A stretch of DNA of 64,000 nucleotides from Pseudomonas frederiksbergensis. GTDB lineage: Bacteria; Pseudomonadota; Gammaproteobacteria; Pseudomonadales; Pseudomonadaceae. Below the pieces are notes generated by a model. It was not told the origin of the DNA. It saw only the letters and a list, made by a program, of their open reading frames with translations, and did not search any database. Both the position numbers and the translations under genes were made by a program. Location: positions 5,200,501 through 5,264,500 of the forward strand of contig NZ_FNTF01000002.1 in NCBI RefSeq assembly GCF_900105495.1. The letters are read 5' to 3'. How positions within the stretch are numbered: position 1 is the first letter of the stretch; the number at the start of each line of letters is the position of its first letter. Of the stretch, positions 38,566-46,708 are shown piece after piece.

Positions 38566-39431
38566 GTACGCTTGTCGCCATTCGCCACGGACGCCAGGGT
38601 TACTGGCTGTCGGCACCGGCCCTGGCCTTGTACCTCGGCCTGCTGGTTATCCCGCTGCTGCTGACCTTGGTCCTGTCGTTCAACGTCTTCGACTACAGCT
38701 CGGGGATCAACGGCGACGCCTACACCCTTGATCACTACAGCAGCTTGCTGGGCGATCCGTACTTCTACGAAATCTTTCTGCGCACGATGTGGATCAGCGC
38801 CCTGACCACCCTGCTCTGCGTGGTGATCGGCGTGCCCGAGGCTTACATCCTCAGCCGCATGGGCGCGCCGTGGCGCTCGATCTTCCTGATTCTGATCCTC
38901 ACCCCGCTGCTGATTTCGGTGGTGGTGCGCGCCTTCGGCTGGAGCCTGTTGCTGGGTGCCGACGGACTGGTCAACCAGACCCTGCAAGCCTTTGGCGGCT
39001 CGCCGATGAAGCTGCTCTACACGCCGTTCGCGGTGGTGATTGCGTTGGTCCACGTGATGCTGCCGTTCATGATCATTCCGGTCTGGACCTCGCTGCAGAA
39101 ACTCGACCCGGCCGCCGAACAAGCCGCGATGTCCCTCGGCGCCAGCCACTTCACCGTGATGCGCCAAGTGGTGCTGCCGCAGATCATGCCGGGCGTGCTC
39201 TCCGGCACCTTGATCGTGTTCGGCCTCGCCGCCAGCTCTTTCGCGATTCCCGGCCTGCTCGGCGGACGCCGGATAAAAATGGTCGCCACGCTGATCTACG
39301 ACCAGTACCTGTCGGAGCTCAACTGGCCGATGGGCGCGGCCATCGCCGTAGCCCTGCTGTTGCTCAACCTGCTGATCATGCTGTCGTGGAACCGGATGAT
39401 CGAAGGCCGCTACAAGAAGTCATTGGGATAA
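38562..39431 (+). CDS. ABC transporter permease 1 (PotB type)
   Basis: 289 residues, about six helices, with the binding-protein-dependent transport EAA loop (DPAAEQAAMSLGASHFTVMRQVVLPQIMPG). It has the PotB-like N-terminal layout (ALALYLGLLVIPLLLTLVLSF). Overlaps the ATPase gene by ATGA and is followed by permease 2 after 6 bp. The substrate is unknown; the family moves polyamines, opines or related cationic or imino compounds. Confidence 0.9.
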   Translation: MSTLVAIRHGRQGYWLSAPALALYLGLLVIPLLLTLVLSFNVFDYSSGINGDAYTLDHYSSLLGDPYFYEIFLRTMWISALTTLLCVVIGVPEAYILSRMGAPWRSIFLILILTPLLISVVVRAFGWSLLLGADGLVNQTLQAFGGSPMKLLYTPFAVVIALVHVMLPFMIIPVWTSLQKLDPAAEQAAMSLGASHFTVMRQVVLPQIMPGVLSGTLIVFGLAASSFAIPGLLGGRRIKMVATLIYDQYLSELNWPMGAAIAVALLLLNLLIMLSWNRMIEGRYKKSLG

Positions 39432-39437
39432 CTCGTC

Positions 39438-40232
39438 ATGTCCAAGAACGGTCCTTTCGCCCTGCTGTTCCATACCCTGGTGGTGCTGTTCATGCTGGCG
39501 CCGCTGGTGGTGGTCTGCCTCGTGGCCTTCACCCCGGAAAACACCTTGAGCCTGCCCACCACGGAGTTTTCCCTGCGCTGGTTCCGCGCCGTGTTCGAGC
39601 GTGCTGACTTTGTCGATGCGTTCTACAACAGCCTGATCCTGGCGTTTTGCGCGGCCAGTCTGGCGACGCTGATTGCGGTGCCGGCGGCGCTGGCAATCAC
39701 TCGCTTCGAGTTCCCCGGCCGCGACTTTCTCAACGGTCTGTTCCTGTCGCCGATCATCATTCCGCACTTGGTGCTGGGTGTGGCGTTGCTGCGGTTGTTT
39801 GCCCTGATGGGGGTCAACGGCAGCTTCGCCTGGCTGATCTTCGCCCACGTGCTGGTGATCACACCGTACGTGCTGCGACTGGTGCTGGCGTCGGCCATCG
39901 GCCTGGATCGCAGCGCCGAACACGCCGCGCAATCGCTCGGTGCCGGGCGCTTCACGCTGTTCCGGGAAATCACCTTGCCGATGATTCTGCCGGGGGTCGC
40001 CGGTGGCTGGCTGCTGGCGTTCATCAACAGTTTCGATGAGGTCACGCTGTCGATTTTCGTCACCTCGCCGGCCACGCAAACCTTGCCGGTGCGGATGTAC
40101 GTGTACGCCACCGAATCCATCGATCCGATGATGGCGGCGGTGTCGGCACTGGTGATTGGGTTGACCGCGTTGACGATGATTTTGCTCGACCGGGTCTACG
40201 GCCTCGATCGGGTTCTGGTGGGCAAACAATGA
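39438..40232 (+). CDS. ABC transporter permease 2 (PotC type)
   Basis: 264 residues with six helices and EAA loop DRSAEHAAQSLGAGRFTLFREITLPMILPG. It heterodimerises with permease 1. The PotC-like start LLFHTLVVLFMLAPLVVVCLVAFTPEN is clear. It is 7 bp from the 2Fe-2S gene, so transport and dehydrogenase genes are one transcript. Confidence 0.9.
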   Translation: MSKNGPFALLFHTLVVLFMLAPLVVVCLVAFTPENTLSLPTTEFSLRWFRAVFERADFVDAFYNSLILAFCAASLATLIAVPAALAITRFEFPGRDFLNGLFLSPIIIPHLVLGVALLRLFALMGVNGSFAWLIFAHVLVITPYVLRLVLASAIGLDRSAEHAAQSLGAGRFTLFREITLPMILPGVAGGWLLAFINSFDEVTLSIFVTSPATQTLPVRMYVYATESIDPMMAAVSALVIGLTALTMILLDRVYGLDRVLVGKQ

Positions 40233-40239
40233 GGGCGCC

Positions 40240-40530
40240 ATGGCTCTGCTGAAACGACTGGCCGAAGGCGACCGCCCGGCCCTGGACTTTACCCTCGACG
40301 GCACGCCGGCCACCGGCCTGCTCGGCGACACTTTGCTGACGGCGGTGCTGACCTGCAGCGAACACTTGCGCGGCAGTGACTTCAGCGCCGAACCCCGTGC
40401 CGGGTTTTGCATGATGGGTGCCTGTCAGGATTGCTGGGTTCGACTGGGCGATGGCCGACGCGTGCGCGCCTGCTCGACGCTGCTCGAAGCCGGTCAGCAG
40501 ATCAGCCGCGAACCGGGGCGGTCCCTATGA
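40240..40530 (+). CDS. [2Fe-2S] small subunit of an HcnA/opine-oxidase-like dehydrogenase
   Basis: 96 residues with a plant-type ferredoxin cluster motif FCMMGACQDCWVRLGDG..RACS (Cys spaced C-x4-C-x2-C-x11-C). It matches the small subunit of three-part flavin dehydrogenases such as HcnABC, D-hydroxyproline dehydrogenase and octopine/nopaline oxidases. It carries electrons between the other two subunits, encoded next. Confidence 0.87.
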   Translation: MALLKRLAEGDRPALDFTLDGTPATGLLGDTLLTAVLTCSEHLRGSDFSAEPRAGFCMMGACQDCWVRLGDGRRVRACSTLLEAGQQISREPGRSL

Positions 40531-40561
40531 ACACCTTTTCAATCTGCCGAAACCGGATCCC

Positions 40562-40652
40562 CTGTGGGAGCGAGCCAGCTCGCGATAGCAATCTGTCAGC
40601 CAGCATTAATGTTGAATGTACCGCCGTCATCGCGAGCAGGCTCGCTCCCACA
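40562..40652. repeat. REP pair inside the ABC/dehydrogenase operon
   Basis: TGTGGGAGCGAGCCAGCTCGCGATAG and ATCGCGAGCAGGCTCGCTCCCACA, in the 154-bp gap between the 2Fe-2S and the FAD/NAD subunit genes. Confidence 0.9.
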
Positions 40653-40684
40653 AGGGATCTGCGTCGCTCACACATGAGGTGGGT

Positions 40685-42040
40685 ATGAATTCGGTGGTCA
40701 TCATTGGTGCCGGTCCGGCCGGCATTCGGGCAGCGCAGACGCTGGTTGCGCATGGACTTCGCCCGGTGCTGCTGGACGAAGCAGCACACGGGGGCGGGCA
40801 GATTTATCGGCGCCAACCGGCAAACTTCAAGCGCTCGCCGGTCAAGCTGTATGGCTTCGAAGCCGGCAAGGCCAACGCGCTGCATCGGACGATTGACGCG
40901 CTGCGCGAGCAACTCGATTACCGTCCCGAGACGTTGGTGTGGAACGCCGAGGATGGCGCGCTCGACACCTTGCATGAAGGCCGCGCCGCGCGGCTGGCGT
41001 TCTCCCGTGTGATTGTCGCCACGGGCGCCACCGACCGGATTCTGCCGGTGCCAGGCTGGACCCTTCCCGGGGTTTACAGCCTCGGCGCGGCGCAGATCGC
41101 CCTCAAGTTTCAAGGCTGCGCCATCGGTGAACGCGTGGTGTTCGCCGGCAGTGGGCCGTTGCTGTACCTGGTGGCATATCAATACGCCAAGGCCGGCGCC
41201 AAGGTGGTCGCGGTGCTCGACAGCTCGCCGTTCAGCGCTCAGGCCCGCGCCCTGTCCGGTCTGCTCTCGCAGCCGGCCACCCTGGCCAAAGGCATTTATT
41301 ACCGCAGTTGGCTGACCGCCCACGGCATCCCGGTACATCAGGGCGTCAGCCTCACAGGCATCAACGGCGAACAACGTGTGCAATCGCTGACCTGGCGCAA
41401 CGCCAAAGGCAATCAACAACTCGATTGCGACGCCGTCGCCTTCGCCCACGGCCTGCGCAGTGAAACCCAACTCGCCGACCTGCTCGGCTGTGAATTCGCC
41501 TGGAACCCGCTCAACCGCGCCTGGCTGCCGCAACGGGACAGCGCCGGTCGCAGCAGTGTCGCCGAGGTTTACCTGGCCGGTGATGGCGCCGGCATCATGG
41601 GCGCCGACGCGGCGGAAATGGCCGGTGAACGCGCGGCCCTGGCATTGCTCGAAGACATCGGTTACCTGATCCCGCCGCAACGTGGGGCACAATTGGAGCA
41701 GGCGCTGGGACGGATCGATACCTTCCGCCAAGGTCTGGAACGGGCCTTCATCTTTCCCGAACATTGGGCCGCCGATGCCCCGAATGACGTGATGATCTGC
41801 CGCTGCGAAGAAGTGCGCGCCGGCGACATCCGCCAGGTTGTGCGCGAGGGTCATTGGGAGATCAACCGGGTCAAGGCGCATTGCCGGATCGGCATGGGCC
41901 GCTGCCAGGGACGGATGTGCGGCGCCGCCGCAGCGGAAATCATTGCCTGCGAAAGCCAGCGCGCCATCTCCGACATTGGTCGCCTGAGGGCTCAGGCCCC
42001 CATCAAACCCCTGCCGTTTGGTCTGGAGGTCGAGTCATGA
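40685..42040 (+). CDS. FAD/NAD(P)-binding subunit (HcnB/OoxA-like) of a dehydrogenase
   Basis: 451 residues: N-terminal FAD Rossmann VVIIGAGPAGIRAAQTL, a second nucleotide-binding unit around VVFAGSGPLLYLVAYQYAKAG, then YLAGDGAGIMGADAAEMAG. The C-terminus bears a BFD-type [2Fe-2S] site (CRC at residues 372-374 and Cys 407/412 in MGRCQGRMCG). Same architecture as HcnB and opine-oxidase A subunits. The start at 40685 has GAGG upstream; a frame to 40616 would run into the REP. It overlaps the next gene by ATGA. Confidence 0.88.
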   Translation: MNSVVIIGAGPAGIRAAQTLVAHGLRPVLLDEAAHGGGQIYRRQPANFKRSPVKLYGFEAGKANALHRTIDALREQLDYRPETLVWNAEDGALDTLHEGRAARLAFSRVIVATGATDRILPVPGWTLPGVYSLGAAQIALKFQGCAIGERVVFAGSGPLLYLVAYQYAKAGAKVVAVLDSSPFSAQARALSGLLSQPATLAKGIYYRSWLTAHGIPVHQGVSLTGINGEQRVQSLTWRNAKGNQQLDCDAVAFAHGLRSETQLADLLGCEFAWNPLNRAWLPQRDSAGRSSVAEVYLAGDGAGIMGADAAEMAGERAALALLEDIGYLIPPQRGAQLEQALGRIDTFRQGLERAFIFPEHWAADAPNDVMICRCEEVRAGDIRQVVREGHWEINRVKAHCRIGMGRCQGRMCGAAAAEIIACESQRAISDIGRLRAQAPIKPLPFGLEVES

Positions 42041-43152
42041 TCGAAGTCGATGCCGTCATCATTGGCGGCGGAATTGTCGGCGCCTCCGCCGCGCTGTTTC
42101 TGAGCAAGGCCGGGCGTCGCGTGGCGCTACTGGAGCGGGACTTCTGTGGCTCGCATTCCAGCGGCGTGAACTACGGCGGCGTGCGGCGCCAGGGGCGACC
42201 ACTCTCGCAACTGCCGCTGTCGCAGCGGGCCCACGACATCTGGGGGCAGCTGCCGCAGCTGATTGGCATCGACGGTGAGTATCAGCGCAGCGGTCACCTG
42301 AAACTGGCCCGCAGCCTCAACGATTTGCACGCCTTGCAAGACTACGCCGCCAGCAGTCGGGGCTTTGGTCTCGACTTACAGGTGCTTGAGCGCAGTGAAT
42401 TACGCGCACGTTTTCCGTGGGTCGGCGAGGTGGCGGTCGGTGCCTCGTTTTGCCCCGATGACGGTCACGCCAACCCACGACTGGTGTCCCCGGCGTTTGC
42501 CCGGGCGGCGCGGCGACATGGCGCGCAGGTCCATGAACAATGCGCGGTGACGGCGGTGGAACACGACGGCCAACGCTTTCGCATCAGCACGCAAACCGGT
42601 CTGGAGCTGCAGGCACCCTGGCTGCTGAATTGCGCCGGAGCCTGGGCCGGCACCCTGGCAGAACAGTTCGGTGAGAAAGTGCCGATGCACGCCGGGCACC
42701 CGGCGATGTTGGTCACTGAGCCGTTGCCGCTGGTGATGAATGCCAGCACCGGGGTCGAGGGCGGCGGTATCTATGCCCGTCAGGTCGCTCGCGGCAATTG
42801 CGTGTTGGGTGGCGGTCAGGGTTTTGCCCTTGATGGCGCCCGCGCCCGGCCGGGCCAGAACGCCGTGATCGAGATCCTGCGTCAGGCCGTCGAGCTTTAT
42901 CCGTTTCTTGAAGGCGCCCAGGCGATTCGCACCTGGAGCGGCACCGAAGGTTACCTGCCCGATCGCCAACCGGTGATCGGCCACAGCGGCACTCAACCCG
43001 GTCTGTTACACGCATTCGGCTTTGCTGGTGCAGGCTTTCAGATCGGCCCCGCGGTGGGCCAGGCGCTCACCGAAATCATCTGCAGCGGCGCTTCAAAAAC
43101 GTCGCTGGATGCGTTTTCCATCACCCGGTTTCACTCCATCTCCGTTGCTTGA
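42037..43152 (+). CDS. FAD-dependent catalytic subunit (HcnC/OoxB-like, DAO family)
   Basis: 371 residues of the glycine/D-amino-acid oxidase fold: N-terminal VIIGGGIVGASAALFLSKAG, NYGGVRRQGRPLSQLPLSQR, and C-terminal IRTWSGTEGYLPDRQPVIG with HAFGFAGAGFQIGPAVGQAL. It should oxidise a C-N bond of an amine, imino acid or opine; the actual substrate cannot be read. It completes the trimer with the two preceding gene products. Confidence 0.88.
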   Translation: MIEVDAVIIGGGIVGASAALFLSKAGRRVALLERDFCGSHSSGVNYGGVRRQGRPLSQLPLSQRAHDIWGQLPQLIGIDGEYQRSGHLKLARSLNDLHALQDYAASSRGFGLDLQVLERSELRARFPWVGEVAVGASFCPDDGHANPRLVSPAFARAARRHGAQVHEQCAVTAVEHDGQRFRISTQTGLELQAPWLLNCAGAWAGTLAEQFGEKVPMHAGHPAMLVTEPLPLVMNASTGVEGGGIYARQVARGNCVLGGGQGFALDGARARPGQNAVIEILRQAVELYPFLEGAQAIRTWSGTEGYLPDRQPVIGHSGTQPGLLHAFGFAGAGFQIGPAVGQALTEIICSGASKTSLDAFSITRFHSISVA

Positions 43153-43170
43153 TAGAGGAAGGTCGCGCTA

Positions 43171-44217
43171 ATGAATAACGTCAAACGCACTGCACTGCTC
43201 GGTATCTCCTGCTTGGGCGCCCTGCTCGCCGCCACCCAGGCCCAGGCCGAACCGACGCTTTACCTGGGCATGAACGGCGGGACCATGGAGCGGCTCTATG
43301 CCGACAAGGTGCTACCGGTTTTCGAGAAGGCCAACAACGTCAAAGTGGTGATCGTGCCAGGCACCTCCGCCGACATTCTGGCCAAGGTCCAGGCCAGCAA
43401 AGGCAACCCGCAGATGCACGTGATGTTCCTCGACGACGGCATCATGTACCGCGCCATCGCCATGGGGCTGTGCGACAAACTTGAAGACAGCGCACCGCTG
43501 GCGCAGATTCCGGCCAAGGGTCGCATCAAGGATCAAGCGGTGGCGGTCAGCCTCGGCGTGACCGGGCTGGCGTACAACACGCGGCTGTTCAAGGAGAAAG
43601 GCTGGACCGCACCGACCTCGTGGATGGACATGGCCGACCCGCGCTTCAAGGACAAACTGGTGTTCCAGTCAATGGCCTCCTCGACCTTTGGCCTGCACGG
43701 TTTTTTGATGTTCAACCGGATTCAGGGCGGCAGCGAAACCGACGTCGAACCAGGCTTCAAGGCGTGGCCGAACACCGTCGGGCGCAACGTGCTGGAGTAC
43801 ATTCCGAGCTCGGCGAAGATTTCCGAAATGCTTCAGACCGACGAAGCCGCGTTGTTCCCGTTGACGCCGACCCAGGTCACCGCGCTGAAACTCAAGGGCA
43901 TGCCGGTGGAGTATGCGCAGCCGAAGGAAGGCGCCGTGGTGCTCAACGTGGCCGAATGTGCCATCGCCAACAACACTCAGCCGGAATTGGCACAAAAACT
44001 CGCCGCTTTCTTGCTGACGCCTGAAGCCCAGGCCGCCGCGCTTGAAGACGGTGACCAGATCCCGTCCAACCCGAATACCCCGACCACCGACAAGACTCGT
44101 GGCCAGGTCGAAGCGATGAAACAGTACCTGGCCACTGCCATTGCGATCGATTGGGATCAGGTCAACGAACAGCGCCCAGCGTGGAATGCGCGGTGGAATC
44201 GCAGTATCGAGCGCTAA
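43171..44217 (+). CDS. ABC transporter periplasmic substrate-binding protein
   Basis: 348 residues: signal peptide (TALLGISCLGALLAATQAQA, cleavage near residue 27) and a PotD-like two-lobed binding domain (LYLGMNGGTMERLYADKVLP, LFPLTPTQVTALKLKG). It supplies substrate to the transporter encoded by the first three genes. Its position at the end of the operon is unusual but not rare. It closes the operon; a REP follows. Confidence 0.9.
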   Translation: MNNVKRTALLGISCLGALLAATQAQAEPTLYLGMNGGTMERLYADKVLPVFEKANNVKVVIVPGTSADILAKVQASKGNPQMHVMFLDDGIMYRAIAMGLCDKLEDSAPLAQIPAKGRIKDQAVAVSLGVTGLAYNTRLFKEKGWTAPTSWMDMADPRFKDKLVFQSMASSTFGLHGFLMFNRIQGGSETDVEPGFKAWPNTVGRNVLEYIPSSAKISEMLQTDEAALFPLTPTQVTALKLKGMPVEYAQPKEGAVVLNVAECAIANNTQPELAQKLAAFLLTPEAQAAALEDGDQIPSNPNTPTTDKTRGQVEAMKQYLATAIAIDWDQVNEQRPAWNARWNRSIER

Positions 44218-44267
44218 CCCGAGGCAACACAGCAAACCCTGTGGGAGCGGTGTACAACACAACCTCA

Positions 44268-44297
44268 GTGTGGGAGCGAGCCTGCTCGCGATAGCGG
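44268..44297. repeat. Single REP element
   Basis: AGTGTGGGAGCGAGCCTGCTCGCGATAGCG about 50 bp after the substrate-binding-protein gene; a truncated REP start (TGTGGGAGCGGTGT) sits just before it. Confidence 0.8.
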
Positions 44298-44383
44298 TTT
44301 AACAGCCACCCCACCTTTGCCGGTATCATGTCGCCCGCTTCCGGGCCTGTGCGCCCTCCTCTCGATCAATAGTGAATCTGTTC

Positions 44384-45697
44384 ATGGATACCCTTGCCCA
44401 ACTACGCGCCGGCCAACTGTCGGGCATTACCCGTCTGGACCTCAGCGGCGGCCTGACGGAGTTTCCGAGGGAAATCTTCGACCTGGCGGACTCGCTGGAA
44501 GTCCTCGACCTCAGCGGCAATGCCTTGAGCAGCCTGCCGGACGACTTGCACCGCCTGACCCGTTTGCGCGTGTTGTTCTGCTCGGACAATCTGTTCACCG
44601 AACTGCCCGACTGCCTGGGCCAATGCGCCGCACTGACGATGGTCGGCTTCAAGGGCAATCGTATCGAGCGCGTGCCAGGCGCGGCCCTGCCACCGTTGCT
44701 GCGCTGGCTGATCCTGACCGATAACTGCATCACTGAGCTGCCGGCCGAACTGGGTGAACGCCCGCACCTGCAAAAACTCATGCTTGCCGGCAACCGCTTG
44801 CAAGGTTTGCCACAGAGCTTGCGGCATTGCCATCGACTCGAACTGATCCGCATCGCCGCCAATCAGTTGAGCGAGTTGCCCGAGTGGTTGCTGACCCTGC
44901 CCAGCCTGAGCTGGTTGGCGTACGCCGGTAACCCGCTGGAGACCGAAGCCGATGCGGCTGCCCTCGAAGCCACACCCCGCATTCCGTGGTCTGAACTGAG
45001 TCTGGAGCAGCAACTGGGCGAAGGCGCGTCAGGGGTTATTTATCGGGCTGTTTGGGATCGACCGAACCACCCGGCCACAGCGGTCGCCGTCAAGCTCTAC
45101 AAAGGCGAAATGACCAGCGATGGCTCGCCGTTACACGAGATGAACGCCTGCATCACCGCCGGTAGTCACCCCAACCTGATCCGGGTTAAAGGCCGCATCG
45201 TCGGGCATCCGGAAGCCCAGGCCGGGCTGGTGATGCAATTGATCGATCCGAGCTATCGCAATCTGGCCGGCCTGCCGAGCCTGGCGTCATGCACCCGCGA
45301 CGTTTACGCCAACGACACCCGGCTCAGCGCTGGCGTAGCATTGCGCATCGCCTCTGGCATCGCCTCGGCAGCCGAACATTTGCACCAGCATGGCATCACC
45401 CACGGCGACCTCTACGGCCACAACATTTTGTGGAACGAGCACGGTGATTGCCTGTTGGGGGATTTTGGCGCCGCGTCTTTCCATGCCATCTCGGACAGCC
45501 TTGAAAGCCGTGCGCTGCAACGGATAGAAGTGCGAGCGTTCGGGATTTTGCTGGGGGAATTGCTGGAGCGGATCGACTCGGGATTGAGCGATGAAGGTCG
45601 TGTGCATCTGGAGCAATTGCAGCAGCGCTGCTGTCAGCCGCAGGTGCTGGAGCGACCGGGGTTCGCGGAGATTGTACGAGTACTGGAAAATCGGTGA
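44384..45697 (+). CDS. Leucine-rich-repeat protein kinase
   Basis: 437 residues in two parts. Residues ~15-205 are bacterial leucine-rich repeats (LDLSGGLTEFP, LEVLDLSGNALSSLPDDL, LRVLFCSDNLFTELPDCL and so on, about seven to eight units). Residues ~206-437 are an Hanks-type kinase: glycine loop LGEGASGVIYRAV (G212 on), VAVKLY Lys237, catalytic loop HGDLYGHNIL (Asp342, so HGD instead of HRD) and DFG at Asp360. There is no signal peptide or membrane helix, so it is cytoplasmic. The start is ATG 44384 (a GTG at 44372 is possible). The target and role are unknown; LRR-kinase fusions are common in plants but also occur in Pseudomonas. Confidence 0.88.
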   Translation: MDTLAQLRAGQLSGITRLDLSGGLTEFPREIFDLADSLEVLDLSGNALSSLPDDLHRLTRLRVLFCSDNLFTELPDCLGQCAALTMVGFKGNRIERVPGAALPPLLRWLILTDNCITELPAELGERPHLQKLMLAGNRLQGLPQSLRHCHRLELIRIAANQLSELPEWLLTLPSLSWLAYAGNPLETEADAAALEATPRIPWSELSLEQQLGEGASGVIYRAVWDRPNHPATAVAVKLYKGEMTSDGSPLHEMNACITAGSHPNLIRVKGRIVGHPEAQAGLVMQLIDPSYRNLAGLPSLASCTRDVYANDTRLSAGVALRIASGIASAAEHLHQHGITHGDLYGHNILWNEHGDCLLGDFGAASFHAISDSLESRALQRIEVRAFGILLGELLERIDSGLSDEGRVHLEQLQQRCCQPQVLERPGFAEIVRVLENR

Positions 45698-45710
45698 CCG
45701 CTGCGCGGTC

Positions 45711-45799
45711 ATTCGCGAGCAAGCCCGCTCCCACATTAGATCGCGTCCTTACAGACAACTCGGTCAATTGTGGGAGCGAGCCTGCTCGCGATAGCGGTA
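45711..45799. repeat. Inverted pair of REP elements
   Basis: ATTCGCGAGCAAGCCCGCTCCCACA and TGTGGGAGCGAGCCTGCTCGCGATAG, between the kinase gene and the convergent YebC-family gene. Confidence 0.88.
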
Positions 45800-45815
45800 T
45801 CACTGAAAAATCAAA

Positions 45816-46523
45816 TTACCCCGCCAACCCGACAAACATGTCCTGCACGTCATCGTGGTTATCAAGGCCTTCAAGGAAGGCCTCGACTTCAGCCATCTGC
45901 TCATCGCTCAGACCGCTGACCGGGTTTTTCGGCTGATAGCCCAGCTTGGCCGACAACACGGTGAACCCTTGCTCGGGCAGGGCTTTCTGCACGGCGTCCA
46001 GGTCCGCAGGCTCGGTCAGGAACAGGGTCGTGCCCTCTTCGTCACCCGCCTCGAAATCCTGGGCGCCGGCTTCGATGGCGGCCATTTCCGGATCGGCGTC
46101 CGGGCTGTCCGGGGACGCCTCGATCATGCCGACATGGTTGAAGTCCCACGCTACCGAACCGGAAGCGCCCAATTGGCCCTTGCGGAACGCAACGCGGATT
46201 TCAGCGACGGTGCGGTTGATGTTGTCGGTCACGCATTCAACGATCAGCGGCACCTGATGCGGTGCGAAGCCTTCATAGGTCACGCGATGGTACTGCACGG
46301 TTTCACCCAGCAGGCCCGCGCCTTTCTTGATCGCGCGATCCAGGGTTTCCTTGGGCATCGAGGCTTTCTTGGCCTGTTCAACCACCAGCCGCAGATGTGC
46401 GTTGGTCGCGACATCGGCACCGTTACGCGCAGCGATGGTGATTTCTTTTACCAGTTTGCCGAAGATCTTGCCCTTGGCGTTAGATGCCGCTTCTTTGTGT
46501 TTAACCTTCCACTGTGCGCCCAT
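45816..46523 (-). CDS. YebC/PmpR-family protein (YeeN-like)
   Basis: 235 residues: the YebC N-terminal motif ([28 protein letters not shown]), [15 protein letters not shown] and [19 protein letters not shown], with the YeeN-like AQW start (the canonical YebC starts AGHSKW). YebC/YeeN proteins are cytoplasmic regulators or translation factors; YebC2-type proteins relieve ribosome stalling at prolines. Which class this belongs to cannot be decided here. No ruvC neighbour, so it is the paralogue rather than the canonical PmpR gene. Confidence 0.86.
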   Translation of the reverse strand: MGAQWKVKHKEAASNAKGKIFGKLVKEITIAARNGADVATNAHLRLVVEQAKKASMPKETLDRAIKKGAGLLGETVQYHRVTYEGFAPHQVPLIVECVTDNINRTVAEIRVAFRKGQLGASGSVAWDFNHVGMIEASPDSPDADPEMAAIEAGAQDFEAGDEEGTTLFLTEPADLDAVQKALPEQGFTVLSAKLGYQPKNPVSGLSDEQMAEVEAFLEGLDNHDDVQDMFVGLAG

Positions 46524-46708
46524 TACTCACTCTCTTGATCTGTGGCGCCGAGACATCTATTGGCCGACGCATGGGCGCAAGTTTATACGCCCTAAAGTTG
46601 GCAATCGACCAAAAAATCCACCCTGTTAACCCGCATGACCCATCGACATCTTCACCGTCAGTTGTAGGGCGATTCTGAAACTTCGATTTGCGGTGACTAT
46701 AAAGGGCT

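Noticed and set aside
44384..45697. Kinase pseudogene because of HGD instead of HRD
   Set aside because: Lys237, Asp342 and Asp360 are intact and the frame is full length, so activity is plausible.
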